A stretch of 21,150 nucleotides of DNA. Source: Oceanospirillaceae bacterium UBA2001 (GTDB taxonomy: Bacteria > Pseudomonadota > Gammaproteobacteria > Pseudomonadales > Balneatricaceae). Location of the stretch: the NCBI GenBank assembly GCA_002335115.1, contig DDCR01000065.1, positions 6,282 through 27,431 of the forward strand. Direction: 5' to 3'. Each line of letters begins with the position of its first letter. Position 1 is the first letter of the stretch. Shown here in pieces: positions 7,843-14,804 of this stretch. Under the pieces are notes generated by a model that was not told the DNA's origin, did no database searches, and saw only the letters and a list, made by a program, of their open reading frames with translations. A program made the translations under genes and the position numbers.

Positions 7843-8397
7843 ATGATACGTTCTGAGATCATTAAGAATTTAGTTCCAGTGCTGTCTGGCGAATTGGTTG
7901 TTTGCAATATTGGTTTACCCAGTCAAGAAATGCACTTATTTGGCGATCAACCAAGCAATTTCTACATGCTAGGAACCATGGGTTTATCATCATCTATTGG
8001 CCTTGGTTTAGCCTTAGCACAAGACAAAACTGTGGTCGCCATCGATGGTGACGGTTCCGTGCTCACTAACTTAGGAACGCTGCCTACCATTGCCAATAAT
8101 GAGTGTGACAATTTTATTTTGCTGATTATAGACAATGGAAGTTATGGCTCTACCGGTGACCAGCCAACTTATGCAGGTAAAAAAACCTCCCTTGCTGCAG
8201 TGGCAAGTGCGTGTGGTTGTGACAACGTGGTGGAATGTCAGGCGGAAGAGGCTGTCAGTGTTATGGAAGCCGCGATTGCCAGTAAAAAAATGACCATTAT
8301 TGTTTGCAAGTGTGCGTCAGGCAATATTCCTGTCCCCGTCATCACTTTGGATCCTGTAGTTATTCGTCATCGTTTTATGCAGTCAATTGAAGCATGA
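7843..8397 (+). CDS. comE: Sulfopyruvate/phosphonopyruvate decarboxylase, beta subunit (ComE-like)
   Basis: The 184-residue protein is the ThDP diphosphate-binding (PP) domain partner of the preceding alpha subunit. It shows GTMGLSSSIGLGLALA (44-59), the ThDP/Mg motif GDGS (69-72) ending about 27 residues later in DNGS (97-100), and YGSTGDQPTYAG (101-112), a signature of sulfopyruvate/phosphonopyruvate decarboxylases. AAGGAG at 7831-7836 is an excellent ribosome binding site inside the end of the alpha gene, and the two genes are separated by a single base, so a heteromeric enzyme is expected. The stop codon TGA overlaps the ATG of a short ORF (ATGA at 8394-8397). The choice between sulfo- and phosphono-substrate cannot be made from motifs alone; context favours a sulfonate. 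Confidence 0.86.
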   Translation: MIRSEIIKNLVPVLSGELVVCNIGLPSQEMHLFGDQPSNFYMLGTMGLSSSIGLGLALAQDKTVVAIDGDGSVLTNLGTLPTIANNECDNFILLIIDNGSYGSTGDQPTYAGKKTSLAAVASACGCDNVVECQAEEAVSVMEAAIASKKMTIIVCKCASGNIPVPVITLDPVVIRHRFMQSIEA

Positions 8398-8465
8398 AAA
8401 CACCGAGCAAGGCGCTATTAGTCTTACCATTAATTGGCTTGGCTGTTTGTTTATATGGTGAGTAA
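8394..8465 (+). CDS. Possible 23-residue bridging peptide between comE and the FMN dehydrogenase
   Basis: An ORF encoding MKTPSKALLVLPLIGLAVCL followed by YGE starts within ATGA at the comE stop and ends at TAA 8463-8465, 11 bp inside the next gene, whose ATG is at 8455. The peptide has a short basic N-terminus and one hydrophobic helix, like a signal peptide or small membrane protein. It may couple translation from comE to the dehydrogenase gene, whose own ribosome binding site is poor. It resembles no protein I recognise and may be chance. Confidence 0.3.
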   Translation: MKTPSKALLVLPLIGLAVCLYGE

Positions 8466-9600
8466 ATTAAATAGCAGGGCGCCAAGTATTGCAGACCTCA
8501 AGAGGCGCACCCAAAAGCGTATTCCCAAATTTGCATACCAGTATTTGGTTGGAGGATGCAACAGTGATCAGGCTGTAGCGCGCAATAGGCATTGCTTAGA
8601 TGAGGTGGCCTTGCATCCTGCGTATCTGTCTCGCGCTAAAACAGCGAGCCTAGCAACGACTGCTTTAGGAGTGCAATATGACGCCCCATTTGGCATAGCA
8701 CCGTTAGGCCTCAGTGGGTTGATTTGGCCTAAAGCTGCAGAATATCATGCAACTGCGGCGAAAAAAGCTAATATTCCTTATGTATTAAGTACCTTAGCAA
8801 GTACCTCCATCGAACAGGCGGCAGCGTGCGCAGGAAGTAATCTTTGGTTTCAACTTTACCCACCGAAGGACCAAGAAATTAGACTCGACTTGATGCAAAG
8901 GGCACGTCAGGTTGGGTGCAATAATCTGGTGGTCACGATTGATGTGCCTGTTGCGGGAAGACGGCCAAATGACATTAAAAATGGCTTATCAGTGCCACCT
9001 AAAATCACTCTCAATAGTATCTATCAAACCCTATTAAGGCCGTCCTGGGCTATGGCCACTGCTTTAAATGGCATGCCACAGTTTGCCAATATGCAGCCCT
9101 ACATGAATAAGTTATCTAATCTGGAGGATGTAGCCAATTACATCCGTAGTACGTTAAAAGAACCCGTAGATTTAGCGATGCTCAAGGAATTACGCCAACA
9201 ATGGACTGGCAACTTAATAGTGAAGGGCGTGCTGAGTGTGGAAGACGCCAAATTGGTGGCATCCATCAACGCTGACGCCCTCATCGTGTCTAATCATGGG
9301 GGACGGCAGCTTGATCTGGCTCATACACCAGTTGAAATGATGCAGGAAATTGTTGAAGCTGTGGGTGATAAACTTGAGGTGTTTGTCGATAGTGGAGTTG
9401 AGTCTGGTGTTGATATTGCGCGATATTTGGCCTTGGGTGCCAAATTAGTGTTCTCAGGTCGGCCTTATATGTATGGCGTCGGGGCTTTTGGCAAAGAAGG
9501 CGCAGACCAGTGCATCGATATATTTTCTCTTGAACTTGAGCAAGTCATGAATCAATTAGGTTGCTCGTCGCCCCATGAGTTGGTCAAATTTATTAATTAA
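8455..9600 (+). CDS. FMN-dependent L-2-hydroxyacid dehydrogenase/oxidase (LldD/glycolate oxidase family)
   Basis: From ATG 8455 the protein has 381 residues, the usual length. Family landmarks in order are AYQYLVGG (27-34, active-site Tyr), APFGIAPLGLSGLIWP (77-92), WFQLYPPKD (131-139), TIDVPVAGRRPNDIKNGL (161-178), Lys257 in IVKGVL, SNHGGRQLD (279-287) with catalytic His281 and substrate-binding Arg284, and SGRPYMYGVGAFG. It should oxidise an L-2-hydroxyacid to the 2-oxoacid at the inner membrane or in the cytoplasm. An Arg common in the FMN-phosphate loop (GG-V-R) is Glu316 here (VDSGVESG). An upstream in-frame TTG (8434) is unlikely because it falls in the spacer and adds a non-conserved tail. 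It pairs with the D-specific enzyme at 4208 as the opposite-enantiomer activity; a sulfolactate substrate is inferred, and L-lactate is the main alternative. Confidence 0.88.
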   Translation: MVSKLNSRAPSIADLKRRTQKRIPKFAYQYLVGGCNSDQAVARNRHCLDEVALHPAYLSRAKTASLATTALGVQYDAPFGIAPLGLSGLIWPKAAEYHATAAKKANIPYVLSTLASTSIEQAAACAGSNLWFQLYPPKDQEIRLDLMQRARQVGCNNLVVTIDVPVAGRRPNDIKNGLSVPPKITLNSIYQTLLRPSWAMATALNGMPQFANMQPYMNKLSNLEDVANYIRSTLKEPVDLAMLKELRQQWTGNLIVKGVLSVEDAKLVASINADALIVSNHGGRQLDLAHTPVEMMQEIVEAVGDKLEVFVDSGVESGVDIARYLALGAKLVFSGRPYMYGVGAFGKEGADQCIDIFSLELEQVMNQLGCSSPHELVKFIN

Positions 9601-9826
9601 TCTTCTATTCAAAGAGTAATTAATTAGCCACAATAGACTGACCCTGCGCTTCTGAAAAATTGGCTTAGTGCAAATGGGCAGAGGGCTATTGCAATATCAA
9701 AAATAAGCTAAAAAAAGCGTGGCTAGTTACAAAGTCATGAGCAATAATATCGTCCTCAATTAACCATCGTGTTAAGTTAGAGCGTTTACCTTAAGACAAA
9801 TATTGATGGGTGGGTGTGATTTTCCT

Positions 9827-11389
9827 ATGCAGTTAAACTGGCTTGACCAACCCACCCCTATCCTTCTTTCTTCGGGCTTTCCTGAGAACATGGTCTTGCT
9901 TGACTGTGAAACCACGGGTGGTAAAGCGACCTATCATCGCATTATTGAAATTGGCCTGTTGATCATTGAAAATGGTGCGTTGATTGAGAAGTGGCAAACA
10001 TTTATCGACCCCAAAGTACCTTTACCACCATTTATACAACGGCTTACTGGCATTAGCCCAGGCATGCTCAATGGCGCTCCTGAGTTTTCTCAAATTGCCG
10101 AAGAATTACTGAGTAAACTTAAAGGCCGTACCTTGGTCGCCCACAACGCGCGTTTTGATTATAGCTTTTTAAAGAATGAATTTGAGCGCGTGGGCATGAG
10201 TTATAACAACAAACCTTTGTGCTCGGTAAAGTTTAGTCGCAATCTCTATCCTCAATTTAAGCGACATGGCTTATCTCAAATTATTGAACGCTTTGGTTTA
10301 TCAATTGAAAATCGGCACAGGGCTCTTGATGATGCTGAGATGGTTTATCAATTTTTTCAAAAGTCTTCGGCACTTTTTGCGGATGATGAAATTGCGGCGA
10401 CCTGTAAAGTTTTACTTAAACGCCCAAGCCTACCCACTTTATTGGATCCAAAAGAAGTAGAAAAGTTACCTGCGAGTGCTGGGGTATATTACTTTTATGA
10501 TGAAAAAGGTGTGCTCCTATACGTGGGCAAGAGTGTGCATATTCGTAACCGAGTGATGAGTCACTTTAGTTCTGATCATAAAAATCCAAAAGACTTACAG
10601 ATGAGTACCAAGATCGCTCACGTTGATTTTGAAACTGCACCGAGCGACTTTGGCGCACAAATCCGCGAGAGTAATCAAATCAAAGCCTTGGCGCCACTCT
10701 ACAATAGACGTTTACGCAAGGTGCGTAAGCTTTTTCAGTATCGAAGTACACAGGACACCAATGGCTATTTGAGACTCAATATCGAGAGTATCGAAACAGC
10801 AGACACGGAAGTAGAGCAACAATTTGGTCTCTTTCGCTCACCACGTCAAGCCTCCAAACAAATGGAAAAGCTTGCTGATCAATATTTTTTGTGTCATCAG
10901 TTACTTGGGCTTGAAAGCCACAGAAATTCCTCGCAAGGGTGTTTTCGCAGTCAGTTAAAAAAATGTTTCGGGGCCTGTCATGGGGCCGAATCGGCGCAGA
11001 GTTACAATCAACGCATGGGCGCCGCATTGAAAAATTATCAGATAAAATTATGGCCTTATGTAGGGCCTATTCTATTGGAAGAACGCGATCCGCAGGTGCC
11101 TGATCAAGTGGCTTTTCATCTGGTGGATCGGTGGCGCTATCTGGCTAAACTCCCCATTCTTGAAGATGTTTACGATTTTGGTTATCAATTAGCTGATCAA
11201 ACTCATCAGTCACTCATCCCTGAGGCACAGGTTGCCGAGGGTGAGGTTATTGTTTCTGAGGATGAGGTTGAACCTCGCTTTGACCTAGATATCTACTTCA
11301 TTTTAGTTCGTTTTTTGGTTAATCAGAAAAAAATGAACATGCATCATCTTAAAATTTGGCCATTAATCAAGCCTGAACTTTTACCTTAA
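9827..11389 (+). CDS. DnaQ-type 3'-5' exonuclease fused to Cho/UvrC-like GIY-YIG nuclease
   Basis: The 520-residue protein has two nuclease domains. Residues about 20-180 are a DEDDh exonuclease like DNA polymerase III epsilon: Exo I LLDCETTGG (Asp26, Glu28), Exo II AHNARFD (Asp111) and Exo III HRALDDAE (His164, Asp169). Residues about 217-300 are a GIY-YIG domain as in UvrC and Cho: GVYYF (219-223), YVGKS (232-236), Arg240, then RESNQIKALAPLYNRRL. The C-terminal part, with GCFRSQLKKCFGACHG, matches the cysteine-containing Cho/UvrC linker. The helix-hairpin-helix and RNase H-like parts of full UvrC are absent. It probably acts in repair or processing of damaged DNA. ATG 9827 (MQLNWLDQP) fits the domain start best; ATG 9806 and TTG 9803 are possible, and none has a strong ribosome binding site. 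Confidence 0.87.
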   Translation: MQLNWLDQPTPILLSSGFPENMVLLDCETTGGKATYHRIIEIGLLIIENGALIEKWQTFIDPKVPLPPFIQRLTGISPGMLNGAPEFSQIAEELLSKLKGRTLVAHNARFDYSFLKNEFERVGMSYNNKPLCSVKFSRNLYPQFKRHGLSQIIERFGLSIENRHRALDDAEMVYQFFQKSSALFADDEIAATCKVLLKRPSLPTLLDPKEVEKLPASAGVYYFYDEKGVLLYVGKSVHIRNRVMSHFSSDHKNPKDLQMSTKIAHVDFETAPSDFGAQIRESNQIKALAPLYNRRLRKVRKLFQYRSTQDTNGYLRLNIESIETADTEVEQQFGLFRSPRQASKQMEKLADQYFLCHQLLGLESHRNSSQGCFRSQLKKCFGACHGAESAQSYNQRMGAALKNYQIKLWPYVGPILLEERDPQVPDQVAFHLVDRWRYLAKLPILEDVYDFGYQLADQTHQSLIPEAQVAEGEVIVSEDEVEPRFDLDIYFILVRFLVNQKKMNMHHLKIWPLIKPELLP

Positions 11390-11418
11390 CTTCTATGTAT
11401 GCGAGAGCCTATAGACGC

Positions 11419-11817
11419 CTAGATTGAAGTTTTCATTGGCTTACTTTGGCAAAAGATAAACAAGCCTACAATGACAATGAACCCAGATTCAAGCACCATG
11501 GCAAAGGGCAGATGCTCGTCAAAAAAACCCCCAAGGGTCACACCAAACAGTAAACGGGAGTGCCTAAAAGGCGTGACTGCAGGCACATCGCCCGCATGTA
11601 AAGTAGGCGCCCTGTAATCTCAAATAGCACACGCATACCCATGGGCTTGGATAACATTGTTTGAGGATATAAAAGTTGGTGATTAAGCTTGGTAACGCCA
11701 GTAAAAAACAGCACCCCCAATGCCAAAGTGCATAAGAACGTGTCCAATAGTCAGAGTTTGAGTAGCCATTTGTAAGCATACATTGTCCACAGAGAAAGCC
11801 ACCATGGACACGACCAT
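11419..11817 (-). pseudogene. Decayed EamA/DMT-family transporter
   Basis: Minus-strand translation shows consecutive pieces of a DMT/EamA transporter in different frames. The first runs from ATG 11817 (MVVSMVAFSVDNVCLQMATQ, then LMHFGIGGAVFYWRYQA and a stop), a typical first-helix pair. The second contains MRVLFEITGRLLYMRAMCLQ, a typical third-helix region. The third contains LGGFFDEHLPFAMVLESGFI and a last hydrophobic helix, ending at the stop 11419-11421. About 130 codons remain of a family that normally has 280-300 residues, so there are frameshifts plus internal deletion. No single frame gives a credible product. The rest of the 11390-11953 gap shows no other gene. Confidence 0.7.
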
Positions 11818-11930
11818 AATTATGCTACAGCTCCTTTGTTACATGCACCTTAGGCCAGATCACTCGAGAAATATGGTCATTGGCATAGCTTTTGGTTACG
11901 ATGGGGAGCCACCAAAGGCGAATATAACTT

Positions 11931-11943
11931 AACCTATTAGGTT
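11931..11943. promoter_or_regulatory. 13-bp palindrome upstream of the NrtS-PAS gene
   Basis: AACCTATTAGGTT is a perfect dyad (AACCTA-T-TAGGTT) ending 10 bp before the ATG at 11954. It contains the only AGG near the start, so it could be an operator or affect ribosome access. Function is unknown. Confidence 0.3.
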
Positions 11944-11953
11944 GAAAAAGCAT

Positions 11954-12577
11954 ATGACCAACTACCAGATCAAACAGAACTTTCGTAGTCTAGCTTTTGG
12001 AGGTGGAACACCACTCAAAGCTTTTTTGACAGCTTGTGTTGTGGGTACCATACTAACCATTATAAACCATGGTGATGCCATTATACACGGCGACAACCCT
12101 CACCCACTAAAAGTGGTACTCACATACACTGTGCCCTTTTGTGTGACAACGTGGGGCGCCATAACGGGCAAACTTCAAAAAGTGATAGCCCATGTGCAGG
12201 ACTTCTTGGACAGTGACAAAATCTTAGAGTTGAGCTTTTTTAACTTTGAAAATGCAATCACAGCAGCTTATTATGCCGATGAAAACTTAAACTTAATCAA
12301 AGTTAACCAGAATTTCACAAAATTTTTTCCAGCCTTACCTAATTTAGAACAAACGAACTTTATAAAAGTGTTGCAAGAATTAGGTGTTGCTTCTCAACAA
12401 ATTACAGCATTTAAAACTCAGTTAAATCAGCAAGGAAAAGTATTTATACCCAAAATAGACATTCTAATAAATGGCCAGAAGCGAGTATTTTCTTTGCTAT
12501 CAACTAAAACAGTTAATGATAGTTTTGGCTTTCTCAATGGGGTGCAGGGTCAGTTTGTAGACATTACGAATAGGTAA
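11954..12577 (+). CDS. NrtS-like two-helix membrane segment fused to a PAS domain
   Basis: The 207-residue protein has two parts. Residues about 12-75 resemble the small NrtS nitrate/nitrite transporter-type family: two hydrophobic helices (about 20-38 and 53-72) with VVGTILTIINHGDAIIHG and LTYTVPFCVTTWGAITGK. Residues about 95-207 look like a PAS domain, with FENAITAAYYADENLNLIKV at its start and GVQGQFVDITNR, the usual PAS/PAC ending, at the very C-terminus. No output domain (GGDEF, kinase, cyclase) follows, either in the gene or in the next 88 bp. ATG 11954 is chosen because the upstream in-frame TTG (11942) lies within a palindrome and adds only four residues. It could be a membrane-tethered redox or ligand sensor linked to nitrate, or a remnant of a larger sensor. 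The NrtS assignment is from motif recall and moderately sure. Confidence 0.65.
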   Translation: MTNYQIKQNFRSLAFGGGTPLKAFLTACVVGTILTIINHGDAIIHGDNPHPLKVVLTYTVPFCVTTWGAITGKLQKVIAHVQDFLDSDKILELSFFNFENAITAAYYADENLNLIKVNQNFTKFFPALPNLEQTNFIKVLQELGVASQQITAFKTQLNQQGKVFIPKIDILINGQKRVFSLLSTKTVNDSFGFLNGVQGQFVDITNR

Positions 12578-12665
12578 CGATTACCAGCCTAAACCTGTAA
12601 CCGTATATGCTTGTGTTAGACTTGACCTTGACCATCAGTTTTTATGAATAAAGTCATAAGATTTA

Positions 12666-13352
12666 TTAAACCACCGTTACAAGCAGTTCTCCCATGCCCG
12701 CAATTGACCCTGTCATAATATCTCCTTTCACAATTGGACCTACACCTGCAGGAGTGCCTGACATAATTAAGTCGCCAGCAGCGAGCTCATAGTATGTAGA
12801 CAGGTAACTGATCATCTCGGCTGTTTTCCAGATCATTTGATTTAAATCCCCCTTCTGTTTTAACACCCCATTGACTTTCAAATCGATCAAACCTTGCACT
12901 GGGTGGCCTAAATCTGAGGCGGGTATAATAGGGGCCATAGGGGCTGACTTTTCAAATGCTTTTCCAATTTCCCAAGGTCGTCCCATCTTTTTCATTTCAC
13001 CCTGCAGGTCTCTGCGAGTCATGTCTAGCCCTAAGGCATACCCATAAACATGGTTCACTGCACTAGCTAAACTGATGTCTTTACCCCCTTTACCGATGGC
13101 GATGACGAGTTCTATTTCGTAATGCACATCAAGGCTTTTTTCTGGATAAGTAAAAGTGCCAGAAAAGTCTAGGTTATCAGGGTTTTTTTGGAAGAAAAAC
13201 GGTGGTTCGCGATCTGGGTCGTGCCCCATCTCGATGGCATGATCTGCATAATTACGACCAATACAATAAATTCGACGCACGGGAAATAATGCATCAGTAT
13301 TTTTTATAGGAGCGGCTATCCGCGGTGGCTTATCAATTACGTAATGAGTCAT
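12666..13352 (-). CDS. Fumarylacetoacetate hydrolase family protein, fumarylpyruvate-hydrolase-like
   Basis: The 228-residue protein is a single FAH domain. It shows FPVRRIYCIGRNYADHAIEM (23-42) and PPFFFQKNPDNL (50-61), then the metal-binding carboxylates Glu79 and Glu81 (HYEIELVIAIG) and Asp110 (LGLDMTRRDLQ), with GRPWEIGKAFEKSAPMAPI and SGTPAGVGPI at the end. This set is typical of fumarylpyruvate hydrolases (NagK-like) and of FAHD1-type acylpyruvases or oxaloacetate decarboxylases, which cleave or decarboxylate 2-oxo-4-keto acids using Mg or Mn. AAGG lies about eight bases before the ATG on the minus strand. It follows the LysR gene by 90 bp in the same direction, probably one unit. No gentisate or other aromatic ring-cleavage gene is in the window, so the natural substrate is open. 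Confidence 0.87.
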   Translation of the reverse strand: MTHYVIDKPPRIAAPIKNTDALFPVRRIYCIGRNYADHAIEMGHDPDREPPFFFQKNPDNLDFSGTFTYPEKSLDVHYEIELVIAIGKGGKDISLASAVNHVYGYALGLDMTRRDLQGEMKKMGRPWEIGKAFEKSAPMAPIIPASDLGHPVQGLIDLKVNGVLKQKGDLNQMIWKTAEMISYLSTYYELAAGDLIMSGTPAGVGPIVKGDIMTGSIAGMGELLVTVV

Positions 13353-13442
13353 CTGTTGGCCTTATTAAAGCGTGTTTTGAGGGCTTTAGCCCAATTTCAG
13401 TGGTTTTGCCTAGGGTTTTTATGAGTCTTTATCATTACCACG

Positions 13443-14339
13443 CTAGTGGCCACGTAAAAGCTTTAGTTTATGCACAATACTATTGTTTAAAGTCCCTTCT
13501 GGTCTTGCATAAAGGGATATTTTCAACGCAACACTGCCATAGGTGGTACTGAGGTCTGTCAGCTCGCCAGACTCAATTTTTCGAGATACAAGACTCATTG
13601 GCACCCATGCTAAGCCAATGCCGTTTAATACCATTTCGCGTGCTCCTGCGGTAAAAGATGACTCACAAATGACTTTCAGCATGGGGTTATGTTCGACATC
13701 CTTATAGGACACGGATGAAAGTACTTGGTCGAAAAAGCTATGCTTTGGAAAGGTAATGACAGGGATTGGTGCAGGCGTCAGTCTATCTGAGTTTAAAGAG
13801 ACCATGAGGGCACTGCTTACGACAGGCACAAGACAATCAACGCCCCATGTCATGCTCAGAAAAGTGTCATCTAAGGGTAGTTTTGGTCCCTCTAACGTTT
13901 CGTAGCAGAGCATGATGTCTGCATCTCTGCGGATTAAGGTCGACATACAGTCGGGATGGTCACCCGTTTTCAAACGATACCTCAAGGGTTCAATTTCTTT
14001 ATTTACCAGGGAAATGAAATCAGGAAATACGGAAAGAGCTAGGGAATGCTGGACAGTCACTGTAAGTTGTTTTTGCTCAGCGTCAGCCAAGAGCATTCTT
14101 TTTTGTAAGCCATTGAGGCGCTGAATGAGCGCTCTAATTTCTGTTTCATTATTGCGCGCACTGTCTCGAATTTTTACCCGGTTCACGTCCCGGTCAAGAA
14201 TGTCGTGCCCGAGCCAACTTTCAAAAGCTCTAATCCTTCGTGAAAATGCTGGCTGGGTGATGGCTCTTCGCTGTGCGGCCCGAGTAAGATTGCCTTCCTC
14301 AAGAAGGATAAGAACGTCTTCAAGCCAGCGCAAATCCAT
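13443..14339 (-). CDS. LysR-family transcriptional regulator
   Basis: The 298-residue protein has full LysR length. The N-terminus MDLRWLEDVLILLEEGNLTR AAQRRAITQPAFSRRIRAF carries the helix-turn-helix (about residues 17-45), followed by the periplasmic-binding-protein-like effector domain (about 90-295). AAGGA sits about 12 bases before the ATG on the minus strand. It is co-oriented with the FAH gene 90 bp downstream and divergent from the GltIJKL-type operon, with 465 bp between starts, so it may control either or both. A 9-bp-arm dyad (14373-14395) 34 bp upstream of its start is the best candidate for an autoregulatory site. Confidence 0.92.
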   Translation of the reverse strand: MDLRWLEDVLILLEEGNLTRAAQRRAITQPAFSRRIRAFESWLGHDILDRDVNRVKIRDSARNNETEIRALIQRLNGLQKRMLLADAEQKQLTVTVQHSLALSVFPDFISLVNKEIEPLRYRLKTGDHPDCMSTLIRRDADIMLCYETLEGPKLPLDDTFLSMTWGVDCLVPVVSSALMVSLNSDRLTPAPIPVITFPKHSFFDQVLSSVSYKDVEHNPMLKVICESSFTAGAREMVLNGIGLAWVPMSLVSRKIESGELTDLSTTYGSVALKISLYARPEGTLNNSIVHKLKLLRGH

Positions 14340-14372
14340 GTTGTGTTATTCCTTTGGTTTTTTGTTAAGCAC

Positions 14373-14395
14373 TACCCATACCTATAGTATGGGTA
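14373..14395. promoter_or_regulatory. 9-bp-arm dyad upstream of the LysR gene
   Basis: TACCCATAC (14373-14381) is inverted exactly as GTATGGGTA (14387-14395) around CTATA. The core ATAC-N5-GTAT resembles the ATAC-N7-GTAT pattern of some LysR sites, two bases shorter. Its position 34 bp before the regulator start suggests autoregulation. Confidence 0.5.
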
Positions 14396-14688
14396 CGCGT
14401 ACAATTTGGCATTTTATTTCCCAGATATCAACTGTTAGGCTAATTTTTAATCTAGTATATGTAGGCAAGGGTATGAACAAAGCATTGGAAACAAAGTTTT
14501 ATATGGGTAATGGAAGTGCCTTTGACCCTAGACACAGGGGGCTGTATACATATTCGGAGCTAGGGCTGCATCAGATTAGTGCGCATGCACCCGAAGTAGC
14601 CTCATAATACACCAAATCAATGAATTTAGCTTAATTTAATACCTAAAATTATTAGGCAAGACATTGTTTTATAAAAGATATTTTTACT

Positions 14689-14704
14689 TGGCACGATAAT
14701 AGCA
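14689..14704 (+). promoter_or_regulatory. Sigma-54 (-24/-12) promoter for the ABC transporter operon
   Basis: TGGCACGATAATAGCA matches the sigma-54 consensus TGGCAC-N5-TTGCA at 10 of 11 specified positions (A for T at 14701), with the invariant GG and GC at correct spacing. Transcription would begin near 14715, about 90 bp before the binding-protein gene. Polar amino acid transporters are often nitrogen-regulated through sigma-54, which fits. Activator identity is unknown. Confidence 0.6.
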
Positions 14705-14804
14705 ACAAGCCTGACAATAGTAAGGTTAATTAATTTTTATAGGCCTCATAAATAATATTAGGCATCTTAGATTGTAGTCAATCAAAAACTGGAAGGAGTA
14801 AGTA

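Larger units (their letters stand above)
14340..14804. other. Long divergent intergenic region with operator-like dyad and sigma-54 promoter
   Basis: This 465-bp gap separates the LysR gene from the ABC transporter operon. It holds the dyad at 14373-14395, the sigma-54 match at 14689-14704, a small inverted repeat CCTAA-AATTA-TTAGG at 14642-14656, and a 44-codon ORF (14473-14607) starting MNKALETKFYMGNGSAFDP that resembles nothing I know and lacks a properly spaced ribosome binding site. The length is suitable for enhancer binding by a sigma-54 activator. Confidence 0.5.

Noticed and set aside
9592..9627. TTAATTAA-rich inverted repeat around the FMN dehydrogenase stop
   Set aside because: Pure A/T arms of a kind expected in AT-rich spacers; no downstream T-run and no sign of an attachment or insertion site.
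12642..12659. TTATGA/TCATAA hairpin between converging genes as a terminator
   Set aside because: Six AT-rich pairs without a T-run on either side; too weak to claim.
14125..14472. Plus-strand ORF antisense to the LysR gene and extending into the gap
   Set aside because: Its first two thirds mirror the LysR helix-turn-helix region; only the last 44 codons lie in non-coding DNA and they lack a usable start signal.
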